DNA of 64,000 bases from Manduca sexta (taxonomy: Eukaryota > Arthropoda > Insecta > Lepidoptera > Sphingidae): contig NC_051123.1 in the NCBI RefSeq assembly GCF_014839805.1, positions 12,630,727 through 12,694,726 of the forward strand, in the 5' to 3' direction. Each line of letters begins with the position of its first letter. Position 1 is the first letter of the stretch. The translations under genes and the position numbers were made by a program. Under the pieces are notes generated by a model. It did no database searches, was not told where the DNA came from, and saw nothing but the letters and a program-made list of their open reading frames with translations. Positions 22,825-33,557 of the stretch are shown piece after piece.

Positions 22825-23345
22825 TATTTTATTTATTTATTTATTGCACTTAATATACAAATGTATACAGGCGGACTTAATGCCATAGGCATTCTCTACC
22901 AGTCAACCTTAGGGTGGTGCAGAGATAATCAAGGTAGGTGCATCACGATAATATGACATTGAAAAAGAAGGTATATATAAAATACCTATAATAACTATAA
23001 ATACAATATAAGTAACATTGTAACTATCAAAATACATAAAATACATATTATAATTACATAAACATATACGTATAAATATACATATATACATAAGAATATA
23101 ATGTAATATTATAAGTTAAGGTGGTGACTATTCCGCTTCATTCAGCAGTAACTGTCGAACTCTTTTTTTGAAGGCAAACCGAGTGGTTGACGATCTGATT
23201 TCGGTTGGGAGTGAATTCCATAGAAGAATAGATTGGACAGCGAAGAACAGTGAGTAAAGTCAGAGCTATGACGTGGGCATTTAAGGAGAAGATTGTTAGC
23301 TGAGCGAAGGTTCCTATCGTGACAATTTTGTACAATCTGAGTACA
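22825..23345 (-). mobile_element. Non-LTR retrotransposon (LINE), 5'-truncated 3' end
   Basis: On the minus strand the C-terminus of a LINE polyprotein is readable in two frames. RNLRSANNLLLKCPRHSS is followed, after a frameshift, by LWNSLPTEIRSSTTRFAF and KKRVRQLLLNEAE-stop. The WNSLP-x-EIR motif is typical of the end of ORF2 in CR1/Jockey-type insect LINEs. The 3' UTR has an AT-rich insert, then gagaatgcctatggcattaa and an (AATA)n tail at 22825-22850. Inactive. Confidence 0.7.
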
Positions 23346-23799
23346 TAATTACATATTTACAGTTCTCAGATTTTTCCTTTACATGTACTGTAAAACATTG
23401 CTTGTCAAATTTCATGATTCTAGGTTAAAGGGAAGTACCTTATAAGATTTGATTCCTTTGTGAAATCGTATAATATGCGAAAATATGCCACAAAAACAGT
23501 CACATCTTTTAATCACGTTGACTTACAAATTTGGGATTTTTCACAACTGAAACCGGAGATCCGACTATTTAATATAAATTTCATCTTGATACTTCTACGC
23601 CTTCCTAAGAAACAAGGCCTGGATAGACAGACAGTCGAACCGATAAGCGGACAACGAAGTGATCCTATACGGTCCCGTATCCTTAAAGTTCGAACTGTAA
23701 AAAACGAATTTAGAACATTCCACTTTTTAGAAGTCACTTAAAAAGAATTGCGTTGTTAACATTACGTTTAATACATGTCCAGTGTTAAAACAATAACAT

Positions 23800-23954
23800 G
23801 ACGCAAACGCGCACGTTAACAAAAACTATCGGTGTGTTAACAGGGCCGCATGTCGGCAAACAAAGTGAGCGGGTTAGCGTCGCTTCGGCAGGATTAGCTG
23901 TTTATCTCCCTTTGCGAGCGCCATTGTCCACTAAGACTGAACCCTGCGGTTTTC
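23800..23954. promoter_or_regulatory. CpG-rich non-repeat block, member 1 of a diverged pair
   Basis: acgcaaacgcgcacgttaac, ggcaaacaaagtgagcgggt, ggattagctgtttatctccc and ccctgcggtttt occur in this order, and again in member 2 at 24639-24780. It is not coding and not a dispersed family elsewhere in the window. Constrained duplicated regulatory DNA is one reading; an old two-copy repeat is the other. Confidence 0.4.
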
Positions 23955-24638
23955 AGCACGAGTCATAGACGTTAAGCGATTGTCTGGAAGCTTGGGGTCT
24001 AGGTATATTGGTGTAAAATATATTTTTTCTAGTACTGCCAGTTCTAAATGACTCGAAAGTGTAGTCCAGTTAAGATTTTTTTGACAAACAAAATTATTCC
24101 GCCTTGTTTGTTGATTGTGCTATGTTAAGTAGTAACGGTTAATGTACTGCGTCAAATTAAATGTAAAATGTGAAATCAATAACGTTATATCTATCTTGTT
24201 AATTTGTTAATGTCATCTTAGTTCCAGTAGGGCAGGAACGGCGAACCTTTAATGGGAAACTTGCCATTATTTATTTTAAAAAATATATAGCTTGCCATCC
24301 AGGACCTTATCTATCAGTGTCCCTTTTTAGAGACTTTTTTATGACCCAATTAAACTATTTTTTTTATAGCTCTGCAAAATGGCTTCACTGCACTATATTA
24401 AGTGAAGTGAAGCCAAAAGAATAGCGAGTAACATGCTAAACACATACAACTGCGTGTCCGAATTATTTTGTCCCGTGCTACTGTTTCGCCATCCTTGCAG
24501 ATAACGATGACGTCAGCAAAAAGTAACCATTACTCCACTGTAAACAATATGACGTAACACCATTTATTTTGCAAATCTAAGAAATAGTTTGTCATTACGA
24601 CTTACACGACGTGGTTTTGCAACTACAAAAGCCCAGTA

Positions 24639-24780
24639 AACGCAAACACGCGAGTTAACGTTACAAAAACACACCGTAACGTGTAAGCAAACAAAGTGGA
24701 CGGTTTACGTCGCGTCATCGGATTAGCCGGTTATCTATCTTAGCTCCGTGCATTGTCCTAAGACCGGCTTGCGGTTTTGG
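24639..24780. promoter_or_regulatory. CpG-rich non-repeat block, member 2 of a diverged pair
   Basis: aacgcaaacacgcgagttaa, aagcaaacaaagtggacggt, ggattagccggttatctatc, cattgtcctaagaccgg and ttgcggtttt. Same order and orientation as member 1, about 835 bp away, with small indels. Confidence 0.4.
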
Positions 24781-25257
24781 CGCAAGGTATGAACTTATAG
24801 CGGTAATAGTCGGTCTTTTGTATGTGAAAATCCGACTTTTGTTATGTCTATTTCTATAGCCTGAGTGTACTTACTTATGTTTTGATTTGAACTGTATTGT
24901 ATTGCATTATAATATTATGTCTCCATATTGGGTAAAGGCGTCACTAAAATCTTTCATGAATCAAAATCCTCGTCTTATAGCATTCTAATAACTTAGCAAT
25001 TTGTGCATCAGTCTCCATAAGAGAAATAATACCATTACAAATATTCTTTTGTCTAAAATTTTCTTGTTAATACTTATTAATTGATTGAATAACGTATCGA
25101 ATGTTTTGGTTACTTTTATTGACAATGGTTGTCGTAAATAAAAAGTTAAAGTAAAAAGGGATTTTCATGTATATCATAAACATATTTTACTTTTAGTCCC
25201 CTTTTGTCCATATTCATAGGCAAATGTGATATCACATTCAGCTATGTTAATTATCAA

Positions 25258-25390
25258 GGGGCGAAGCTATTGCCATTTACTGAGTACAGTTCTAGACTTG
25301 CTGATTCTGACCTAAAAAAAATATCACATGACCAACCCGGGGTTCAAACGCGAGACAACACGCCAATCATTTCGCAACACAACTTCACTA
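25258..25390 (-). repeat. Degenerate tRNA-derived SINE (copy 4)
   Basis: On the minus strand a B-box-like GTTTGAACCCCGGGT at about 25347-25333 is followed by gtgatattttttttagg and a region resembling the 'cagcccggagtctgg' body (cagaatcagcaagtctagaa). Strongly mutated. Confidence 0.45.
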
Positions 25391-25937
25391 AGACAGTCTA
25401 CTCAAAACACTTAACGTATATTTCCAAGTAATAACCGCTTTCTCTCAAAGCTTGCGGCACCCATCATCCCACAGGGAATCTTGGTAACATCGCAGCGATG
25501 GCTTTACGAAATTATACGCGAAATCCCGTTCGGCGGTCTGCAAGACCACTTTGAGGATATTAGCGGAGTTAACTAACCGTATACTTCGTAAATTAACTTG
25601 TAAAGTCTCCTTGGATGTCATTTTATGGTATTTTATTAGGATTTCGCGCAGACACGCACCCAATTAAATGTATTTTGTGAGGAAAATGTTGAATCTACTG
25701 ATTTATTCATGGTTTCTACATCTGACGTCGCGTTGTCGTATAATCTTCAGTTTTTGCCAATGAAATATATGATTTATTTCTTTGCATGTAGTTTTACATA
25801 AGTGTGCTGGTTTCGACCCTTATTCAAAAAAACAAAAATACCGCTGACGGTCAGTGACATATTTCTGGCTATGTTTTAGGGACATAGATATGTTAGTATT
25901 TTTTAAAGATGAAAGCATCAGATATATTCTATTTCGT
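25391..25937. other. Unassigned stretch, non-repeat patch at 25445-25640
   Basis: 25445-25640 has higher G+C and short open frames on both strands, without splice sites or motifs I recognise. It could be conserved non-coding DNA. The rest is AT-rich. Confidence 0.3.
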
Positions 25938-26009
25938 TTTTTTTATTCCTGCTTAAATGACGAGACGAGCTTGCCGTTCGCATAAACAAAAGAAATACCA
26001 TCCAAAACC
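25938..26009 (-). repeat. Retroposon family A, 3' part, split by insertion (copy 6a)
   Basis: tttttttattcctgcttaaa, tgacgagacgagcttgccgt, tcg-cataaac, aaataccatccaaaacc. The element continues at 26597 beyond the nested LINE. An internal deletion removes the 'cctgatggtaagcg' core. Confidence 0.75.
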
Positions 26010-26596
26010 TTTTTTTTTTTTTTTTTTTTTTATTTTTGGTTTCGCGGAGAAAGTCCCTTATTACTACCGCCCAGCCTTCGTGGGGGGTGACTGAGCGGTT
26101 ATGCTGGGGTAACCGTGCCTTACGGCCGGCGTTGAGCCGCCCGGATTTGATGACGACCTTCGGGCGACCGCCGGGCCGAGTCCCTAACCCTATATACAAC
26201 TTAACCTATGCACGGCCTACCAGCTAAAACTCCGCGGTGGCCCTCTTCGGCGCATTAGGACGGCTGCGGGCTTCCTCTGACGTTGAAGTGTTCAGTCTGC
26301 GACCGCAGCCGCCCTGCGCGGTGCCGCCTTGCGGCCCGTCTCCTATGGGTGGGGGGCTCAGAAGCCCCCGCGCACCGAAGGACGCCCTCGGCGTCTACGG
26401 CAGCATGAGGCCAACTACACACTGCCGTCCATCCCGGGGGTCACCACAATGTGCTAAGCATGCACAACCTACACCAGCGGCCGACAGCCCCCTGCTGCCT
26501 GCCGGCGACCCCCCGATGGCCCCTATTAGTCGCCTTTTACGACAGGCAGGGGATACCGTGGTGGAATTCTCCAAACGCCCCCAGTCCACAGGGCGG
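26010..26596 (-). mobile_element. GC-rich non-LTR retrotransposon 3' end nested in family A
   Basis: The T run at 26010-26030 is a poly(A) tail on the minus strand. A 13-bp duplication, accatccaaaacc at 25997-26009 and accatccaacacc at 26597-26609 (one mismatch), brackets the insert: a clean target-primed insertion. The sequence is strikingly G+C-rich, with cacggtatcccctgcctgtc near its 5' end and gctcagtcaccccccacgaa near its 3' end. No reverse transcriptase motif remains, so this is probably 3' UTR of an R1/Jockey-type LINE. Confidence 0.7.
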
Positions 26597-26756
26597 ACCA
26601 TCCAACACCTTGAATTTCAATTTATTGTTTGGTATTCCACTGCGCTCGACATCCTGAGACATGAGATGTCTAACACGATGTGTGTAATTCTTAAGTTACA
26701 CTGGCTACAATTTTTTTCAAACCGGAGCACAACAGTGACTTCACACTGCTGCTTGC
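26597..26756 (-). repeat. Retroposon family A continued, runs into the gap (copy 6b)
   Basis: accatccaacaccttgaatt, ttgtttggtattccactgcg, catcctgagacatgagatgt, accggagcacaacagtgact, then Ns. The 5' end lies in the gap. Confidence 0.8.
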
Positions 26757-27256
26757 NNNNNNNNNNNNNNNNNNNNNNNNNNNNNNNNNNNNNNNNNNNN
26801 NNNNNNNNNNNNNNNNNNNNNNNNNNNNNNNNNNNNNNNNNNNNNNNNNNNNNNNNNNNNNNNNNNNNNNNNNNNNNNNNNNNNNNNNNNNNNNNNNNNN
26901 NNNNNNNNNNNNNNNNNNNNNNNNNNNNNNNNNNNNNNNNNNNNNNNNNNNNNNNNNNNNNNNNNNNNNNNNNNNNNNNNNNNNNNNNNNNNNNNNNNNN
27001 NNNNNNNNNNNNNNNNNNNNNNNNNNNNNNNNNNNNNNNNNNNNNNNNNNNNNNNNNNNNNNNNNNNNNNNNNNNNNNNNNNNNNNNNNNNNNNNNNNNN
27101 NNNNNNNNNNNNNNNNNNNNNNNNNNNNNNNNNNNNNNNNNNNNNNNNNNNNNNNNNNNNNNNNNNNNNNNNNNNNNNNNNNNNNNNNNNNNNNNNNNNN
27201 NNNNNNNNNNNNNNNNNNNNNNNNNNNNNNNNNNNNNNNNNNNNNNNNNNNNNNNN
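26757..27256. other. Assembly gap (500 N)
   Basis: Exactly 500 undetermined bases, probably a placeholder length. It follows a nested retroposon, a likely cause of the break. Confidence 0.99.
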
Positions 27257-27557
27257 TTTATCTATTAGTGAATCAGAGATAGGCAGTCGTTGGCATCGAG
27301 CCACCGCCATTCATGGGGTGATAAACTGGAATGTCGGGACAAGAAACCAGTTTAATTTATGCACGAGTTATGCAATTCAAGTAAAGATAATAAAAATTAT
27401 ACGGGAATTTTAAAGTAAAGATAAAAAGAAAAGTTATAAATCTGTGGTATGTGTCGATTATCATCGTTTCCTTGTAGTTTAACCCGTAATGGACGTATTT
27501 CAAATGTATGTTAGGTATTATCTTATAAATCAAGAATGAAAAACATAGTTTCATGCT

Positions 27558-27736
27558 CTAAAAATAAAAAATAACCTTTAAATTGAAGCAATCTTTGTAT
27601 TATAAATATACTTTAGCCAAGATCAAGTTAGATAATTATGGTATTATCTTTACAAGTAAATCTCGTGACGCTTCTATATCTTCATAATATAAAACAAAGA
27701 TTGATTCAATTAAAAGGTTATCTTTTTTATTTTTAG
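27558..27736. mobile_element. AT-rich MITE with about 48-bp inverted ends
   Basis: CTAAAAATAAAAAATAACCT and TTAAATTGAAGCAATCTTTG at the left are mirrored at the right (caaagattgattcaattaaa, aggttatcttttttattttt, ag). No duplication is obvious. Non-coding centre. Confidence 0.6.
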
Positions 27737-28611
27737 ATCATTTATATATATCTCAATATGCTTGTTTATTATTTTTTCTCAGCAAATCTTCTAATCTAAT
27801 AACCATATTATACGAGTGCTTTAAAAATAGTCCGTCCGCCATATTGGATTTAGAATGGCGTCACTTAGCTAACCTGCAATGTCATCCAAAACAAAATATT
27901 TATACAAAATTTCATTTTAATTGTTTTAAGATAACTGCTTTCAAATTCATTTTGATATAACCGAACGTATATACAAATTACAAACATTGCAAGTTAAAAC
28001 GCTTATAAAAATAAACTAATTTTACAAATATTTCCACAGTTTTGTAAAATAATGTGTCTTGAATTACAAAACAATCCAAATTCCACCTTCAGATCTCTTC
28101 AACTACAATGCCGTTTTGTAAGCAAAAACAGAGATTTAAACAGACTGGCATGTTTTACATTCGCCGAGCATATTAGCGACACACGAATCCACCTTATCCC
28201 ACAAAACCGTTGAAAAATGATAACCGTGGCTGTCCGACCGGCGTGATGTTTCGCATCCTGACGAATACCATCTGTGGAAAACATTCAGTGCTTTTCACGT
28301 AAAATGTTTGGAAATTGTCAAAAAAATTGCTGGGGGTTTGTCAGTTTGATCTATGTAAGTAAACTTTATGGTAGGCAACGTGATAGGATCTCAGGAAGTA
28401 ATTTATTTGTTTTGAATAAAATTCCTGTCTATTAAAAGCAATTTAGTACTTAGGTATTTGAAATTATATTTCATGGGACGGTCATAATCGATTTTCTAGT
28501 CGAAACTTCATAATTTTGTTGAAAACTAAAAGCTTGAACATGATATAACATATCCGCTATAAATATAACATTGCATTGAGAATTTATATTATCGTAAAAC
28601 ATTTTTATACG
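27737..28611. other. AT-rich stretch, unexplained patch at 28110-28285
   Basis: 28110-28285 is richer in CG (cacgaatccaccttatccca, gtccgaccggcgtgatgttt). No splice signals or protein motif recognised. Confidence 0.3.
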
Positions 28612-28825
28612 GACAAAGTGACTCCACTGCATCTGTAAGTAGAGTGGGTCCAATAAAATGTCGACTGTCAAAAGATGATTACTCCTTAACAGTTGACATA
28701 CATAATTATGCTGGCTGATCCCTGAACGCGACACACTTACGTGGGCCACTATGACGAGTTTTTTCACCTTGTGTACTGTGGTCGCTACCCGAGCGGATGT
28801 AAAACATATCCTACCACCAGATTTT
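28612..28825 (-). repeat. Retroposon family B (copy 3)
   Basis: gacaaagtgactccactgca through ggctgatccctgaacgcgac, acacttacgtgggccactat, and cggatgtaaaacatatccta, ccaccag. Near full length, diverged at the 3' core (catctgtaagtag). Confidence 0.75.
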
Positions 28826-29471
28826 TAAAATAAAGATCTTGAAATAAGTTGATTTATTTAACAACCATAAATACTTATTAAAAAAAAAACACTATAAATT
28901 CACACACTTTAAACAAGAGATCTTACTCACAACATACCCAGTTTCAACTCTACACAAAGCTAAAAATATGTCCGACACCTGTTTTGCATTAGAGTGCAGC
29001 TTAGCACCATAATGTGCCTCTAAACAACAGCGTTTAGCGAAGAGTACAATCCAGGTCACAGGTCGAGAGGCTCAGGCACAACAATCGATATAGTATATGG
29101 AAATGGATGTACTTTAGACACATTAGTAGTTTGATATGACATATGTGCTTAGAATAATGTAAAATATAGGCCACGATGCCGTTGTTTTATTGAGATTGAG
29201 ATTAACACAATTATTTATTTATATAAGGTTCTCCAGCTAATTATATATCGAGTTTATACAGGAGCAATGTAACGATGGTCATATTTATAATAGATTACAC
29301 AGCATTTATTAAAGTAACATTGACGGATTGGTCTCTCGATCAATCACAAACATCGAAATTGAATGACATCGGCTTACTTTTTGGGATATTATGGAGGGCT
29401 GGTTGGCGCTAAATAAAATGATATTTCAAATCTATAGATTCTATGCCACAAGCAATATGAAGACCTGATAC

Positions 29472-29642
29472 CAGTGACGAAGGGTGGAATATTCCGAAAG
29501 TGAAGCCGAAAGTGAAGATACAACTTATAGGTGCTAATAATATGCATAAATGTGGTTTGGAAATTGTTCTAATGATAATTAGATTTTACATAAACTACGA
29601 AAGGGAATCGGGAGGAATTTGATTATAAACCCTTTGCTACTG
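29472..29642 (+). mobile_element. hAT-type MITE with 8-bp duplication (copy 3)
   Basis: Left CAGTGACGAAGGGT, right ACCCTTTGCTACTG. Flanks cctgatac (29464-29471) and cttgatac (29643-29650) match at 7 of 8. The body shares cttataggtgctaataat and ttgttctaatgataattaga with copies at 7605, 15088 and 35052. 171 bp. Confidence 0.75.
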
Positions 29643-29650
29643 CTTGATAC

Positions 29651-30967
29651 TATCCCAATTGGGATGTTTGCACGCACCACTCGCTCACTGAGAGCTCACA
29701 TAGGTCCTATGTTCATTTTATTTACGTTGCAAAAATTAGTTTGAAAGTTTCATGTTAGTAAAATTAGATGAAAATCTTTCATGGATCCCCCTTAATTTAA
29801 TGTTTGGGATTATTGGAATTTTTCTTGAAAAACACTTAGAATATGGGTTCGTTTGGTAAAAACTATGAATGTAAAAGAAAAAGAGGTATCAAAATTGTAG
29901 CATGAGTCTCTTGGTGGTGTCTGCCTACCCTGTGTGATAAAGGCCTGAATGTATGTTGTTGAACTTCTGCCTTACTCATCGAGAATATATTCGTAAGTAT
30001 ATGTAGTGTCACACTCCTGGCAGTTATAAAAGAAGAAGCGACAAAAGATGTGACACAGACTTCCAGTGAGAACTAACTAAAAGAAACAGTGATAAGAGAT
30101 GTTAACAGAGAGGCTGTATTAACTATTCGCTCTTACATGTCATAGTGAAATAGTGGAGGATAAATATATTCAAATCCTCATTACTTTCTTACAAAGCAAC
30201 AAACTCCTGACTTTCAGCCCTTATTCATTTAAACCATTTATTTCTCGACATACACATAAATACAACAAAAATGTATAAAAAGAAAAAACACACACAGTTA
30301 ACAATAGGCACACAACGTATTCCTTGCATGATATGTGGTAAAGGGATACCAGCTCAGTATACGCTGTTAAAAGCACTGATTTTCAGCTGTACCCCACTAT
30401 TATCATAGCCCAACAAATCTTTTGGGCGTGCGGCCAGCTACAGCATACAAAGAGATTATACATATATTGGAAATAGTGCAACATTAATAATTATGGGTAC
30501 AATAGACAATTAAACTTCTTGAACCGGTGGCTTTAGAAGTTTGAAAATTTAGACACGATTTCCTTATAACATACTAAGAGAGACTTTCGAAAACCATCCC
30601 TAAGGGGTTAAAACTTATTGCACACAGTTAGAGAGCAAAACTTTCCACGATCAATTGAGATTGCAAAATTTATAGACCAATTTAAAGAGTCTAGTATGAA
30701 ACTAGATTTATTTTAGTGTCTTTAAAGTCTATTCGATTTCGAAATTGCTTCAGCGATTTGGCAAAACAATTTTCTTTTTTGTTATAGCTATATAGGGTTG
30801 ATCTATCACCAAACGTCGTGCAAACTGTTGTGTTCCGATTTGGAGGACGTCGTCAGTTCACTGGGAATTCAGAGATTTTAAACTAATATGTACGAATGAT
30901 GAGGACAATTCTCGGTATCCCGATACAAAAACACGTACCAAAATACATTTTTATTGTACTTGTTCAA
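29651..30967. other. AT-rich stretch without recognisable features
   Basis: Searched by eye for the last exon of the Gr-like gene (a TY-hydrophobic-QF codon run on the minus strand) without success. No repeat recognised. Confidence 0.4.
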
Positions 30968-31160
30968 AATGTCGCATTGTAGCCAGTATAACAGGACATA
31001 TTAAGAATTAACATCTCATGTCTCATGATGGCGAGCGCAGTGGAATACCAAACAATACTTTGTAATTCAAGGTGTTGGATGATGTTCTACTGTTTATGGG
31101 TGGTCGTATCGCTTACCATCAGGCGAACGGCAACCTCGTCTCGTCATTGAAAGCAATAAA
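30968..31160 (+). repeat. Retroposon family A (copy 7), next to a splice donor
   Basis: gtcgcattgtagccagtata to gaaagcaataaaaaa. Its tail ends only about 10 bp from the minus-strand donor of the Gr-like exon. It would lie in antisense at the start of that intron. Confidence 0.8.
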
Positions 31161-31171
31161 AAAGTACTTAC

Positions 31172-31364
31172 AGGAGCCACTAAGGGTCTATCGAGTGTAC
31201 ACATTGCTACAGGCGAGTAGTCGACGCTCTGCAGCATCAGCTGCCGCGCGAACAGCTCCAATCGCGAGGGTAGCACGACGTCATCAGACGGCAGATCAGC
31301 TCTTCAGTTCTCTTGACATTGTCATTTGGAATGTCCTTTGTAGAATCCTTTGTAATGTGCTGGC
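31172..31364 (-). pseudogene. Gustatory receptor (Gr)-like penultimate exon, frameshifted
   Basis: On the minus strand an acceptor (ttactttatacag, just above 31364) opens an exon that closes at a strong donor (CCT|GTAAGTACTT, intron starting at 31171). The upstream part reads NDNVKRTEELICRLMTS in one frame. The downstream part reads DDVVLPSRLELFARQLMLQ and SVDYSPVAMCTLDRPLVAP in the next frame, up to a phase-0 donor. Family knowledge: insect gustatory receptors are seven-transmembrane chemoreceptors of taste neurons. Their last intracellular loop runs into a penultimate exon ending in phase 0, followed by a short exon encoding TY-hydrophobic-QF. The layout and the RLELF-RQL-LDRPL pattern fit this. 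Odd: the two parts are out of frame by one base, so the copy is a pseudogene, or has a sequencing error, or my acceptor is wrong. I found no TYLVxLIQF exon below 31171. The exon is clearly richer in G+C than its surroundings. Assignment is from memory of the family. Confidence 0.55.
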
Positions 31365-31932
31365 CTGTATAAAGTAATTGTGTAAATTAGTTTTCTCAGT
31401 AAGTAATTAATTTGTAATCTTATGAATAATAAATGATTCTTAAATCTTATTATTCATATAGCGTTACAAAAAAAATGTTATGAAGGTATTTGTGATACTC
31501 TTTTGCTATAAAAATACTGAGCGTTTGACAGATCAGAGCAATCAACTCGTTTTTTAAATCAACTCGCTTCAGTTTCTAACTATAGATAAACTATGCGATA
31601 CATCCAGTAGCTAGCTAGTGAATTTGGGCAAAAAACTCAAAATAAAGCGTGTTGACAGCATTTAGCTGTCGGTTTTATGAAGCCCTTTGTTCGACCAGTA
31701 GGTATTAATTTTTTATTTAAGTCATAGGTTTGTAAATTTCTATAGCATAATGTTAGCAGACGTAAAGACAAATATGTAGTTTCATTTATTAATGCAACAT
31801 CAAATGTATATATGACACTGTTTACAGATTTGAAAAATTGAAAGGCGGCATTGTACGATACCCAAAAACCTTTCCACCACGATACAACCCCTTTCAATCG
31901 TTGTCATTCTTATGAAGCTCTACTATCCATAG

Positions 31933-32493
31933 ATAAACAAAAGCCTACCGACTTCAGTCCCTTGTCATTTTTTCAATATGACAAGCGTTATTAGGGCCAG
32001 AGACATTATGAGTTTTATGTCTTTGTTTTCGAAAACGGCTAATGGTTTACAATGTTTACATTTTCTTTTGAATACATTGGAAACAATGTTCCCTACAACA
32101 TACAAGCTTTTATGCCAACTACCCTCGTCTCAAGATCTATACTTGTTCCCCCAAGAGATTTTTAACAATAGATTGCAACGTATTCAAGCGATGTTTTGAA
32201 ATTCGAATGCAAACGTTATATTGCCAAAGTTAAAGAGCATGTATGTGCTATTATTTTCGTGTAAAGTTTGTCTTTCGTATTCAGTCGGTTTGGTTTTAGT
32301 ATTGAATATTAAAAGTTCGATATTATGGAGTATTTGCTTCTTTATTCTTATGACAGATTTATCTGACGGTTTCCTATTCTCAGATTTAGTTACTGATTAT
32401 ATTAGACTATTTGCTATAAGCAGGAAAAGGCATTATAACCAAATTCTAATAAATGAACCAGCCCTACTGCCGCGTATGAATGACGAAATGTAA
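31933..32493 (+). pseudogene. Unidentified hydrophobic reading frame with one internal stop
   Basis: One plus-strand frame runs from just after a TAG (31930-31932) to TAA at 32491-32493, broken only by a TGA at 32197-32199. That is about 186 codons in DNA where stops are common. The second half contains hydrophobic stretches (for example SYSVGLVLVLNIKSSILWSI, then a block around LSDGFLFSDLVTDYIRLFAI followed by basic SRKRHYN). This could be membrane-receptor relic sequence, such as a decayed chemoreceptor near the minus-strand Gr-like exon. No diagnostic motif is visible, codon use is AT-rich, and an open stretch of this size can arise by chance in a 64 kb window. Confidence 0.2.
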
Positions 32494-32882
32494 TTTGTTA
32501 TTCATTTGAAAAAAATAGTTCACAAGGCAATGGGGTATGTATTTATTAAATGATAGGATGAATTTTGAGAGCCATTAGTGCTGTTATGTTTGTGCTTAAC
32601 CCTTTCTGGAATAAGCAGCATTCATAGTCCATAAAGCGCCTAAATGATTACTATGAATTATTAACAAAGAGAGTCCCGAATTTAACGTAAAGCCATGCAC
32701 TTAACAATTCCCTTTCCGTCAAACGAAGTAACTTTGAATAAACTATGGTTTTTAATTTTTAATCGCCCGATCGGTGCATGTTCGGACGTATTTTAATTCG
32801 ATCTCGGTGAAAAATTCTCTCTAGAGGCCAATTCGGGATGATCGTGTCCGCGGCGCCGGTTAAAAATCTATGAATAAAAATC
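32494..32882. other. Unassigned; CpG-rich patch at 32760-32870
   Basis: ggccaattcgggatgatcgt and gtccgcggcgccggtt stand out from the AT-rich surroundings. No gene seen. Confidence 0.3.
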
Positions 32883-33225
32883 AATGTTATATGACGCTTT
32901 ATTGAACTCAAAGAGCGCATGTGATGCATGACTGGTAAAATTTAAAGCGGGAATTCTTTAATATTACGTAAAATAAAGGATAAAAGTAAATCAGTAAACC
33001 TTTTGTGATAAAAAATTTATACATTTGGGACCTTTAAAAAATAATGTACATACGAATTAATGTTGTATGACGCTTTATTAAACTCAAAGAGCGCATGTGA
33101 CAAACGACTGGTAAAGTTTGAAGCGAGATTTTTTTAATATTACTTAAAATAGAGGATAAAAGTAAATCAATATCTCTTCGGACAACAAACTGATACATTC
33201 GGGACCTTTAAAATACAGTACACAA
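32883..33225 (+). repeat. Tandem duplication, 2 x about 176 bp
   Basis: aatgttatatgacgctttat at 32883 and aatgttgtatgacgctttat at 33059 start two units. Both contain aactcaaagagcgcatgtga, aggataaaagtaaatca and gggacctttaaaa. The units are clearly diverged, so this is an old duplication. Confidence 0.75.
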
Positions 33226-33256
33226 ATTCTGATAGATTAAATTATAGTGTAGATAT

Positions 33257-33557
33257 CATTGACGTATATTCTATAGACTCGAACGTCCATACAAAGTATT
33301 TGTTTAACATTGAACTAAAATGGCAACCAAAACGTCACTGTTATAACTTATTTATTCACTTGAACAACAAATCATTTTACTTATTTGATTGATATTTTTT
33401 ATTCACATCCAGGTTTGCACTTAGAATCGCGTTATATATTTTGAGCGCCACTCCGTACACAACCACAAGCATCAATATTGATACCATACTAAAATCAGTT
33501 TGAATGGATGACAGTTTAATTCAGAAGAACACAGTGAATGTTCGGAACGCCAAATCT
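33257..33557 (+). repeat. Dispersed repeat D (copy 1)
   Basis: The 301-bp segment matches 46236-46536 along its whole length in the same orientation. Both begin cattgacgtatattctatag and share aaaatggcaaccaaaacgt, gagcgccactccgtacacaa and a caaatct end. No tail, inverted ends or reading frame explain it. Confidence 0.7.

Noticed and set aside
25445..25663. 72-codon minus-strand frame
   Set aside because: Both strands are open over the same patch, there are no splice sites and no motif. Treated as unexplained G+C-rich sequence.
26237..27268. Apparent 343-codon open frame
   Set aside because: More than a third of it is the N gap and the rest is the GC-rich LINE end read in the wrong strand. 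Not a gene.
31637..31897. 86-codon minus-strand frame as an upstream exon of the Gr-like gene
   Set aside because: Right strand and position, but I see no Gr transmembrane pattern and no matching donor in phase with the acceptor at 31364.
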